Assembly (NCBI GenBank): GCA_963782985.1
Contig: CAWALU010000007.1
Coordinates: 1-64,000, forward strand
DNA length: 64,000 bases
Direction of reading: 5' to 3'
DNA from: CAVSWT01 sp963782985
GTDB lineage: Bacteria > Bacteroidota > Ignavibacteria > Ignavibacteriales > Ignavibacteriaceae
The notes under the pieces are model-generated. The model searched no databases. It was not told the DNA's origin and worked only from the letters and a program-made list of their open reading frames with translations. The translations under genes and the position numbers were made by a program. Below, in pieces: positions 17,168 to 25,153 of this stretch (positions are counted from its first letter, which is position 1; each line of letters starts with the position of its first letter).

Positions 17168-20050
17168 TCAGAATTTATATATCAGTCCCAACCGAAAATG
17201 CCTTGGTTCATTTTGAAGAAGATAAACCGCTTGGCTGGTAATGTATGGCTGATATAAATCGTATACTAAAATATTTTCTCTATCTTTTTCCCATTTCAGA
17301 GTGTTACGCGTATCGTCAAAAGTTCTTGAATAGTAATAGGTTTTTTGATTTAGAATATTGAATCCTTCAGCATAAAGAGTTAATTGATTTTCGCCGAAAG
17401 GAAACCTTTTTTCCAGTCTAATTCTTAAATCTTTTTCTGTGGGGGTGCGCTGATTAAATTTTAAGCCTTGCCCTGTGGCGTCATAAGTATATGGTCTGCC
17501 GGAGTATATTTTGAGCGTTGTGCTTATGCTAAAATTACCTAAAGGATAAACTCTTCCAATCGCAAAACCAAAATCTTTTGGAGTTTTATATCTTACATTA
17601 AAAACCATTTTATGCGTTCTGTCGTAATCAAGATATACATCTTCAGGCGGCGGAAGAACAATGCTTTCTTCTCCTTCCGGTGGATTTTCAAAATAAGTTA
17701 CAGGCGCGTTTAAATCGTTGCTGCTTTTACCTGTTGCAGATTCATAATTATACTTGGCGTATGCTCTTAAGTCTCCATCCACTTTTTCCAAATTGACATG
17801 AAAACCTTTTATGTTTGCATAATCTCTATTCCTATACGTTCTATATAACGTCTGCTGCTCGTCATAATAATAAGCGGTTTCCACTAAATCAGATACGTTT
17901 TTATAATATGCGCTCACATCTATTTTAATACCGAAAGGGAAAGTGTTTTCCAAACCTATATCATAAGATTGAGTGTTTTCAGGTTTTAATCTTGGATTAC
18001 CTAAGATTTCAATTTCATTATTTGCGGTTATTTGATTATAAAAAATTTGATTGAATGTGGGGCGCTGCGTAAACGTTCCGTAGTTTAAATGAAACACTGA
18101 GTAAATTGAAAGCGGAAAGGATATTCCTACGCGGGGCTGTAGTTTAGTATATATTTTTGATTCTGTTTTAGCGGCAAGATTGCGATCATAATATTGTCCT
18201 CTTTCAAGATATGGTTTATTAGGATCGTAGTTTGGATTTCTAAGGGGAGAGAAAATATCCGAATAATAATCATCATTCATATTATAAAAATCTAATCGTA
18301 AACCAACGTTAGCAATAAAACCTTCAAACTCTAATTTATCTTGAAGATAAAGCGCGCCTTCATAAGGAAAGGCATTAAATTTCAGCTTTCTGTATGAACC
18401 TGAATTTGAAGCATTTATGTCCCGATCAACATTTAAATCATAATAAGTTAATTGAAAACCGGTTTTAACTAAATTTCTTTTATTAAATTGAGATGTGTAG
18501 CTCCCGATAAAATCATAAGTGTTCACAATTTCCTTACCCCTATCATCGTCTATCTTACTAATTTGATGATTTGAAGGCGCTGTGTAATCTACCCAATTGG
18601 TACCGTTAGAATAATCTTCACTATACTGATTGCCGGTTAAAAGTTCGATGTTATCAGTAGAATAAACATTTAATATGTTTAATTTAAAATTAACTAAACT
18701 TGCATGATCAAAAACATGCGTCCATTCCAAACCATATAAACTGGATGTTTGTGTGGATTTTGTTATGCTGAAAGTTCTATCAAATAGCCACCTAAGCCAA
18801 TCGCTGCCTAAATTATTGTCAAATTGCTTATCATACACAAATTTAAATCCGAGTTTATCTTCATTATTTGGCTGGAAGGTTAGGTTTCCAATTATTTGTC
18901 TATCAGTATTTGGATAAGGAGTGGGAACAACGGGATTAGTAATTTCATTTCTACCAGCAAAGAAAATTTTTAAATTTTTTGCGATAGGTCCGCCGGTTGA
19001 AAAATCCACGCGATAATCAACAGTATTATTGTATTCAAGGCCTACATCTCTTAAACCTTGCATCCACAAAATTTGACCGAGCCTGGCTGCATGTAATGAA
19101 TCGCTTATTGTTAAGGGGTTCGGAGGCCAGGTAACTCTTGGAGGTAAATAAATACCGCCGAAGCCATAGCCCGCATCCCACAAAGGTCGTCCCGGCTGAG
19201 TAGGATTTTCTTCTAACCAGGCAGAGACGTCAGCAAGAGTTTGATAAAACATTAGGTTATCTGAGGAATAAGGACTTTCATTCCATGTTTTATAATATGG
19301 AGGAGAACCTGAAACTTCCATTGAAGATTCCCACTGTTCAGTACCTTCTTTGGTAGCCATATTAACCACACCGGATTGGGCATTTCCATATTCAGCGCTA
19401 AAGCCGCTGGTATAAATTTCAACCTGCTGCAAACCGTTTACCATTGGGCTGAATGCTCTTTTGTTATTTAGCGGATTAGTAATATTCCCACCGCCTAATA
19501 AATATAGAGATTCTCCTTCCCTACCTCCTCTAAAATGATTATCAATAACATCAGCTTGAAGTGCAAGTATATCGCTTAAATTTGCCACTCCAGCCATATT
19601 TTGAATATCACTAATGTTGTAAACTTGTTTGGTAGCCGTTAGGTCAGGTTCAAGCTTTCTGGAGCTGTATGCGGTAACTAGAACCTCTTCGCTTTCAAAT
19701 GCTTTAGATGATAATTGGAAATCTACGGTTGTAGTTTTATCAATATCAATTTGAACATCAGTAACTATTTGAGAATTGTAGCCAACATAAGAAGCCTTAA
19801 CCGTATATTTGCCGGGTGAAATATTTAATATAAAATAATCACCTTCAAAATCGCTGGCTGCGCCAATATTTTGGGAAAGTTTTTGTTCGCCGCCGTTTAC
19901 AACTTTAGCGGTAATTACAACATTAGCCCCCATCAAAGGCTCTCCGGTAATATTATCAGTAATTTTTCCGGCTAATTTTCCGGTTTCTCCGGCAAAGGTC
20001 AATATTGAAATTATAAATATAGAAAAGATTATCTGTAGCGATTTAATCAT
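17168..20050 (-). CDS. TonB-dependent outer-membrane receptor of the uronate locus
   Basis: The 960-residue receptor has a signal peptide (1-20). A CarboxypepD_reg-like domain (about 24-115, GKLAGKITDNITGEPLMGAN) follows, then a plug domain (about 125-235, with VYNISDIQNMAGVANLSDIL and VVNMATKEG) and a 22-strand barrel ending HFRLGLIYKF. Such receptors take up large substrates through the outer membrane using energy from TonB/ExbBD. Heading an operon of alginate-type lyases, it probably imports oligo-uronates. The plug's TKQVYNI segment is like non-SusC receptors of this lineage, and no SusD partner is nearby. A promoter and GntR operator lie 120-165 nt upstream. Confidence 0.88.
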   Translation of the reverse strand: MIKSLQIIFSIFIISILTFAGETGKLAGKITDNITGEPLMGANVVITAKVVNGGEQKLSQNIGAASDFEGDYFILNISPGKYTVKASYVGYNSQIVTDVQIDIDKTTTVDFQLSSKAFESEEVLVTAYSSRKLEPDLTATKQVYNISDIQNMAGVANLSDILALQADVIDNHFRGGREGESLYLLGGGNITNPLNNKRAFSPMVNGLQQVEIYTSGFSAEYGNAQSGVVNMATKEGTEQWESSMEVSGSPPYYKTWNESPYSSDNLMFYQTLADVSAWLEENPTQPGRPLWDAGYGFGGIYLPPRVTWPPNPLTISDSLHAARLGQILWMQGLRDVGLEYNNTVDYRVDFSTGGPIAKNLKIFFAGRNEITNPVVPTPYPNTDRQIIGNLTFQPNNEDKLGFKFVYDKQFDNNLGSDWLRWLFDRTFSITKSTQTSSLYGLEWTHVFDHASLVNFKLNILNVYSTDNIELLTGNQYSEDYSNGTNWVDYTAPSNHQISKIDDDRGKEIVNTYDFIGSYTSQFNKRNLVKTGFQLTYYDLNVDRDINASNSGSYRKLKFNAFPYEGALYLQDKLEFEGFIANVGLRLDFYNMNDDYYSDIFSPLRNPNYDPNKPYLERGQYYDRNLAAKTESKIYTKLQPRVGISFPLSIYSVFHLNYGTFTQRPTFNQIFYNQITANNEIEILGNPRLKPENTQSYDIGLENTFPFGIKIDVSAYYKNVSDLVETAYYYDEQQTLYRTYRNRDYANIKGFHVNLEKVDGDLRAYAKYNYESATGKSSNDLNAPVTYFENPPEGEESIVLPPPEDVYLDYDRTHKMVFNVRYKTPKDFGFAIGRVYPLGNFSISTTLKIYSGRPYTYDATGQGLKFNQRTPTEKDLRIRLEKRFPFGENQLTLYAEGFNILNQKTYYYSRTFDDTRNTLKWEKDRENILVYDLYQPYITSQAVYLLQNEPRHFRLGLIYKF

Positions 20051-20167
20051 TAATTGCCCTCCACTGAATGCAAAAATATTTTATACGCCGGGGAAGTTAC
20101 CCGAATGAGATAAATTTTAATCGAGACGTGGTTTTTTAGATAAATTAACATAAACTATTTTAATGAC

Positions 20168-20178
20168 TTGTATGACAA
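20168..20178. promoter_or_regulatory. GntR/FadR-type operator before the TonB receptor
   Basis: TTGTATGACAA is a perfect TTGT-N3-ACAA inverted repeat fitting the FadR-subfamily consensus TNGTNNNACNA. It starts 7 nt past the predicted -10 box, covering the expected transcription start, a classic repressor position. The same 12 nt (TTGTATGACAAC) recur before the regulator gene. Confidence 0.75.
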
Positions 20179-20185
20179 CAGACAT

Positions 20186-20214
20186 AATATAAATTTTTAT
20201 GCGAATTATGTCAA
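20186..20214 (-). promoter_or_regulatory. Sigma-70-like promoter of the lyase operon
   Basis: On the minus strand TTGACA (20214-20209) and TATATT (20191-20186) are separated by 17 nt, close to the general sigma-70 consensus. An imperfect repeat GACATAAT/ATTATGTC also spans this promoter. The first gene start is about 135 nt downstream, leaving a long leader in which I see no clear riboswitch. Confidence 0.6.
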
Positions 20215-20249
20215 CCCCCTCACGTAAAAAAATAACAATTTTAAAATTT

Positions 20250-20969
20250 TTATTTTTTAACTTTAGCGGAGAGCATTTTTTCAGCGTGTTCTTTTGCAAT
20301 TTTTAAATGCCCTTCCATCATTTTAAAAGCCATATCTGCATTTCCCGCCAAAATTTCCTTATAAATTTTTTCATGCCATTCAACAGCTATTTCGTGCGCG
20401 TCTTTTACAGAAGACAAAATTTTACTTTTTATTTTAGGCATCAAGCGATGTATAGGAGTTAAAATTAAATTCATAATCGGATTTTGTGAAGCGATAGCTA
20501 TATCCTGATGAAATTTTATGTCAAATTTTGCATGCCCTTCAGCGTCGCCGATACATTTCTTTAATTCATCAATATCATATCGCAGATTTATTAAATCTTG
20601 CTCAGTTCTATACATGGCGGCATAAGCCGTAATTGAAGGTTCAATTATCATTCTCGCTTCAAGCACATGAAGCGTATAATTATTTTCACTTTGTAATTGG
20701 AGATATGTATGGAGAGGTTCAATTATATTCTCTGGAGAAAAGTGCTTAACGTAAATGCCTCTGCCTTTTTCAATATTAACCAAACCCTTAGCCATCAAAA
20801 TTTTAAGGGCTTCTCTAATAGCGGTGCGGCTTACGCCAAACTGCTGTCCCAATTCAGATTCTGTGGGAAGTTTCTCTTCGGGTTTTATTTTCTTTTTCCT
20901 AATAGCTTCTTCAATCATTGAAGCCACTTTATAACTAATAGGTTCTCTTTGTTCTAACGCTTTAAAAAT
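20250..20969 (-). CDS. GntR/FadR-family transcriptional regulator of the uronate locus
   Basis: The protein has an N-terminal winged helix (EEKLPTESELGQQFGVSRTA then IREALKILMAKGLV and a wing GRGIYV). An all-helical FCD ligand domain (HVLEARMIIEPS ... EWHEKIYKEILAG) follows. FadR-type FCD regulators often sense uronates or other organic acids. In-frame sequence typical of the family's first helix (IFKALEQREPISYKV) extends upstream of the first common start codon, GTG at 20927. No ATG or GTG precedes it, but an ATT at 20969 has an AAAGG ribosome site 8 nt before it. I place the start there with caution; GTG at 20927 would give 225 residues. An operator copy upstream suggests autoregulation. 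Confidence 0.8.
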   Translation of the reverse strand: MFKALEQREPISYKVASMIEEAIRKKKIKPEEKLPTESELGQQFGVSRTAIREALKILMAKGLVNIEKGRGIYVKHFSPENIIEPLHTYLQLQSENNYTLHVLEARMIIEPSITAYAAMYRTEQDLINLRYDIDELKKCIGDAEGHAKFDIKFHQDIAIASQNPIMNLILTPIHRLMPKIKSKILSSVKDAHEIAVEWHEKIYKEILAGNADMAFKMMEGHLKIAKEHAEKMLSAKVKK

Positions 20970-20988
20970 TTTATTTGCCTTTCAATAT

Positions 20989-20999
20989 TTGTATGACAA
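20989..20999. promoter_or_regulatory. Second GntR/FadR-type operator, before the regulator gene
   Basis: TTGTATGACAA is identical to the site before the TonB receptor, including the ATG spacer. It lies downstream of a TTGACA box (21037-21032, minus strand) and just before the putative regulator start. Autorepression is the simplest reading. Confidence 0.7.
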
Positions 21000-21040
21000 C
21001 GTACGTCCAACTTATTTATAGAGAACTTATTTGTCAAGCA

Positions 21041-21285
21041 TATTAAAAATTATTTTAGTTTTTATTTTAGGTTAGGATTTTTGTCCGCTGGTTCCGCTTC
21101 GATTTTTTCAAGGCAATAGGACCCCCAATTGTGAACAATTTTTATAAATAAATTGTAGAACAGGATTAATTTAATATAGATTGTTTATTTATAATCCAGT
21201 TGTATGCAGATCTAATCATAGTCTTAAGTTGTTAATGCTATTAGGTATGTAAAAACAAAATTTGTCTATTATTGTTTAAAATAAA
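21041..21285. other. Intergenic stretch between the regulator and tRNA-Asn
   Basis: No coding frame or RNA gene is supported here. A short AATTGT-GA-ACAATT repeat at 21127-21140 is the only structure noted. Its two-base spacer does not match the TTGT-N3-ACAA operator. Confidence 0.5.
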
Positions 21286-21307
21286 AAATCCGGTTTATAC
21301 CGGATTT
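21286..21307 (-). terminator. Intrinsic terminator of tRNA-Asn
   Basis: An 8-bp stem AAATCCGG/CCGGATTT with a 6-nt loop is followed on the minus strand by a T-rich tail (TTTTTTATTTT). It starts 7 nt beyond the tRNA 3' end. Confidence 0.8.
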
Positions 21308-21313
21308 CTTGTT

Positions 21314-21388
21314 TGGCTCCGCGAGCAGGACTCGAACCTGCAACCCTTCGGTTAACAGCCGAATGCTCCACCATTGAGCTATCGCGGA
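21314..21388 (-). tRNA. tRNA-Asn (GTT)
   Basis: On the minus strand the sequence folds as a cloverleaf with acceptor stem TCCGCGA/TCGCGGA, discriminator G and an encoded CCA. The anticodon loop CTGTTAA (21352-21358) gives anticodon GTT, for asparagine. The T loop GGTTCGAGTCC is canonical. The gene stands alone, with its own terminator. Confidence 0.95.
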
Positions 21389-21637
21389 ATATTTTCTAAA
21401 AACGAGTCCTAACTTAATTACTCTATGTATTTTTGTCAAGCAATCTAATTTATATTGAAAGTCAAAATAATAATCTCTAAAAAATTAGCAAGCTATTTAA
21501 GCGCTTTTAATATTAAGCCATTAGTAAATTAAATCCGCGAGAAAAATTTCATTCTTTTGCTACCACTCTTTTAAATTGCATTTCATAACTGCTATATTTA
21601 ATTTTAAAATTCATTTAATCCTACGGAGTTTAAGTTA

Positions 21638-24600
21638 ATGATTAACCTAGTTAAGAAATTATTTGGCGATAAGCACGCAAAAGACCACAAGCTGCTTTGG
21701 CCAATTGTTAATGAAATTAAAGATGAATACGAAAAAATTAAAAATTTATCGGAAGATGAATTAAAAGCTAAAACGCCAGAATTTAAATTAAAAATTCAAG
21801 AATATACTTCTGAAATTCGAAGAGAAATTGAACAGCTAAAACAAAAATTGCAATCTGATGAAGAGTTTGACCGGCACGCCGCTTACGATGATTTGGATAA
21901 GCTGGAAGAAACTTTAAATGAAAAGTATGAAGAAATTTTAGATCAACTTTTACCTGAAGCATTTGCAGTTGTTAAAGCTACTTGCGAAAAACTCGTTGGC
22001 AAAACCTGGATGGTGGCTGGGAATAAAATTACATGGAATATGGTTCCTTACGATGTTCAATTAATGGGAGGCGTAGTTCTTCATCAAGGCAAAATTGCTG
22101 AAATGACTACGGGCGAAGGAAAAACTTTAGTCGCCGCTCTTCCTATTTATCTTAACGCGCTCACTGAAAGAGGCGTTCATCTTGTAACTGTAAACGATTA
22201 TCTTGCTTTGCGCGACAGCGAGTGGATGGGTGAGATTTATAAATTTCACGGGCTAACAATCGGCGTTATTCTTAATACAATGGATCCTCAAAAAAGAAGA
22301 GAGGAATATAACTGCGATATAACTTACGGAACAAATAATGAATTCGGTTTTGATTATCTGCGGGATAATATGTCGTCGGATAAAGAAAACCAGGTGCAGC
22401 GCGGACACAATTATGCAATTGTGGATGAAGTTGATTCTGTTTTAATTGATGAAGCAAGAACGCCGTTAATTATTTCTGGTCCGGTAGAAATTGATGATCA
22501 TCAATTTAATGATATGAAACCAAAGGTTGAACGTCTTTACAGAATTCAATCTAACTTAGTTGCAGCGCTGGTGCAAAATGCTGAAGATACTCTGAACGGC
22601 GGAAGTAAAGGCAGCGAGAACGAAGCGGGGGTTAGTCTGTTAAGAGCTTACCGCGGACTGCCTAAAAATAAAAAGCTGGCAAAAGTTTTAAGCGAGCCTT
22701 CAAATAAAAAATTGCTTCAAACAACTGAGCTGGAATATTTAAGAGAAAAAGCAAAGAATATGTACATTATTGACGACGAGTTATTCTTTGTTATTGATGA
22801 AAAAAATAATACAATTGATCTTACTGAAAAAGGAAGAGAAGAACTTTCCAAAGGAAGCGGCATTGAAGCTGAATATTTTGTGCTGCCTGATCTCGGAACT
22901 GAAGTAAGCAAGTTTGAAAACGATGATACTTTAGCCGAAGAAGAAAAAATTAAGAAAAAAGATTTTCTATACAAAAAATATTCTGAAGCTAGCGATAGAA
23001 TACATACTATTCATCAGTTGTTAAAAGCTTATACTCTTTTTGAAAAGGATGATGAATATGTAATTACAGAAGAAGGTAAGATAGCAATTGTTGATGAATT
23101 TACCGGTCGTGTTTTACCCGGCAGACGCTACTCTGATGGGCTTCATCAGGCAATTGAAGCAAAAGAAAATGTTAAGGTTGAAAGAGACACTCAAACTCTC
23201 GCCACCATTACTCTTCAAAATTATTTTAGAATGTATAACAAACTTGCGGGGATGACCGGTACTGCGGAAACTGAAGAAGGCGAGTTTTTTGAAATTTACA
23301 AATTAGAAGTTGTAGTAGTGCCTACAAATAAACCAATTGTTAGAGATGATCAGGATGACGCTGTCTTCAAAACAAAAAGAGAAAAATATAACGCAATCAT
23401 AGAGCATATTGAAGAGCTAAAAAAACAAGGCAGACCCGTTCTTGTCGGTACAACTTCCGTTGAAGTTTCGGAAACACTTAGCCGAATGTTAAAGCGAAAA
23501 GGTTTGGCGCATAATGTTTTGAACGCAAAACAGCATCAGCGGGAAGCGGAAATTGTTGAACACGCCGGTGAAATATCCGCGGTAACAATTGCCACCAACA
23601 TGGCTGGGCGCGGTACGGATATTAAACTTGGCAACGGAGTTATTGATAAAGGCGGTTTATTTATTTTAGGCACCGAGCGTCATGAGTCGAGAAGAATTGA
23701 TAGACAGCTCAGGGGTCGTTCGGGAAGACAAGGCGATCCCGGAACTTCTAAATTTTATATTTCTCTTGAAGATGATTTAATGCGTCTGTTTATGAGCGAC
23801 CGCGTTACTTCAATTATGGAAAAAATAGGAATTAAAGACGGCGAAGTAATTCAGCATCCTATGATTACTAAATCTGTTGAACGCGCCCAAAAGAAAGTTG
23901 AGGAAAATAACTTCGCCATTAGAAAAAGACTTCTTGAATATGACGACACTATGAATTCACAAAGGGAAGTTATTTACACAAGAAGAAATCGAGCGCTTCA
24001 AGGCGACAGACTTAAGAGCGATATTTTTGATTTGCTGGATGAGTTTGTCGGTGAAATTATTGATAGAAGCTTTGATGATATTCTTGTTGATAATATTAAA
24101 GAAGAGCTTCGTCATAATTTATTAATTGAAGTTCAGCTTGACCCAGCCGAATTTGAGCCGCTTGGCAAAGAAGGTTTAAAGGAAAAAATAATTAATGCCG
24201 CGAAAGATTTCTATAAAAAGAAAGAAGAAATGCTTGGTCCGGAATTAATGGCAAGGCTGGAAAGATATGCAATGCTTAGCGTGATTGACCAAAAATGGAA
24301 AGAGCATTTAAGAGAAATGGATGACCTTAAAGAAGGAATTGGTTTGCGGGCTTACGGTCAAAAAGATCCTTTAGTTGAATATAAAGTTGAAGCATTTCAA
24401 TTGTTTGTTACACTTCTTGATCAAATAAAAAATGAAGTTGTATCATTCGTATTTAAATTTTGGCCACAAGCGCCTGAAGAAATTCAAAGGAGAAGACAAC
24501 CCAGCTCTAACAGAATTACTGAATCAAAACAAAGCGCGGAAAATATTGGACTTTCGACAAACCGCGGCGGAGAAGAACGAGCCGGCAAAGCTCAGCCTGT

Positions 24601-24682
24601 TCACGTGGAAGCTAAAGTTGGAAGGAATGACCCTTGCCCATGCGGCAGCGGCAAAAAATATAAAAACTGTCACGGTAAATAA
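21638..24682 (+). CDS. secA: Preprotein translocase ATPase SecA
   Basis: The 1014-residue SecA shows Walker A TGEGKT (158-163), the VDEVDSVLIDEARTPL Walker B region, and the helicase motif TIATNMAGRGTDIKLG. A C-terminal zinc motif CPCGSGKKYKNC ends it. An insertion of about 70-100 residues after the Walker B region (PLIISGP ... NMYIID) is as seen in SecA of Bacteroidota/Chlorobi. SecA drives export of unfolded preproteins through SecYEG and binds SecB or phospholipid through its zinc tail. It is probably monocistronic or linked to the P-II gene 72 nt downstream. Nothing is missing. Confidence 0.97.
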   Translation: MINLVKKLFGDKHAKDHKLLWPIVNEIKDEYEKIKNLSEDELKAKTPEFKLKIQEYTSEIRREIEQLKQKLQSDEEFDRHAAYDDLDKLEETLNEKYEEILDQLLPEAFAVVKATCEKLVGKTWMVAGNKITWNMVPYDVQLMGGVVLHQGKIAEMTTGEGKTLVAALPIYLNALTERGVHLVTVNDYLALRDSEWMGEIYKFHGLTIGVILNTMDPQKRREEYNCDITYGTNNEFGFDYLRDNMSSDKENQVQRGHNYAIVDEVDSVLIDEARTPLIISGPVEIDDHQFNDMKPKVERLYRIQSNLVAALVQNAEDTLNGGSKGSENEAGVSLLRAYRGLPKNKKLAKVLSEPSNKKLLQTTELEYLREKAKNMYIIDDELFFVIDEKNNTIDLTEKGREELSKGSGIEAEYFVLPDLGTEVSKFENDDTLAEEEKIKKKDFLYKKYSEASDRIHTIHQLLKAYTLFEKDDEYVITEEGKIAIVDEFTGRVLPGRRYSDGLHQAIEAKENVKVERDTQTLATITLQNYFRMYNKLAGMTGTAETEEGEFFEIYKLEVVVVPTNKPIVRDDQDDAVFKTKREKYNAIIEHIEELKKQGRPVLVGTTSVEVSETLSRMLKRKGLAHNVLNAKQHQREAEIVEHAGEISAVTIATNMAGRGTDIKLGNGVIDKGGLFILGTERHESRRIDRQLRGRSGRQGDPGTSKFYISLEDDLMRLFMSDRVTSIMEKIGIKDGEVIQHPMITKSVERAQKKVEENNFAIRKRLLEYDDTMNSQREVIYTRRNRALQGDRLKSDIFDLLDEFVGEIIDRSFDDILVDNIKEELRHNLLIEVQLDPAEFEPLGKEGLKEKIINAAKDFYKKKEEMLGPELMARLERYAMLSVIDQKWKEHLREMDDLKEGIGLRAYGQKDPLVEYKVEAFQLFVTLLDQIKNEVVSFVFKFWPQAPEEIQRRRQPSSNRITESKQSAENIGLSTNRGGEERAGKAQPVHVEAKVGRNDPCPCGSGKKYKNCHGK

Positions 24683-24754
24683 TCAGCAATAAAAATCAGC
24701 TTTATTAATAATTATAATTAACCTGTTTCATTTCTAATTATCGGAAAGAAATAA

Positions 24755-25093
24755 ATGAAAAAAATTGAAGCTATCATTCGTCCTTTTAAATTAGATGATG
24801 TTAAAGAAGCTTTAGTAGAAGAAGGTATTAGAGGGCTTACAATCTCTGAAGTGCGCGGCTACGGCAGACAAAAGGGTCATACCGAAACTTACCGCGGCAG
24901 CGAATATAGAATTGAGTTTGTGCCTAAAATTAAAATTGAAGTTGTGGTGGATGACAGCATTGTTGAAAAAGTTGTGGAAGCAATTTTGCGCACCGCTAAA
25001 ACGGGACAGGTTGGCGATGGGAAAATTTTTATTATTAATGTTGATGACGCAGTAAGAATTAGAACTGAAGAAGCGGGAAACGAGGCTTTATAA
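24755..25093 (+). CDS. Nitrogen regulatory protein P-II
   Basis: The 112 residues match the P-II family. They have the MKKIEAIIRPFKLDDVKEAL start and the T-loop GRQKGHTETYRGSEYRIEF, with the modifiable tyrosine at about position 51. The C-terminal signature TGQVGDGKIFIINVDDAVRI completes it. P-II trimers sense ATP/ADP and 2-oxoglutarate and control ammonium transport and glutamine synthetase. No amtB or glnA lies beside it, so GlnB versus GlnK cannot be decided. Its spacing after secA is unusual for the family and probably has no functional meaning. Confidence 0.93.
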   Translation: MKKIEAIIRPFKLDDVKEALVEEGIRGLTISEVRGYGRQKGHTETYRGSEYRIEFVPKIKIEVVVDDSIVEKVVEAILRTAKTGQVGDGKIFIINVDDAVRIRTEEAGNEAL

Positions 25094-25153
25094 TTTTTTT
25101 TTGGGCAGATATTTTACCTTTTCATTATTTAAAATCTTTAATAGTTTTTCCGC

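Noticed and set aside
21127..21140. AATTGT-GA-ACAATT repeat as a third GntR operator
   Set aside because: The spacer is 2 nt, not 3, and no promoter or gene start is next to it.
24432..24692. 86-residue frame overlapping the end of secA
   Set aside because: It lies within the secA coding sequence in another frame; the zinc motif of SecA explains the sequence.
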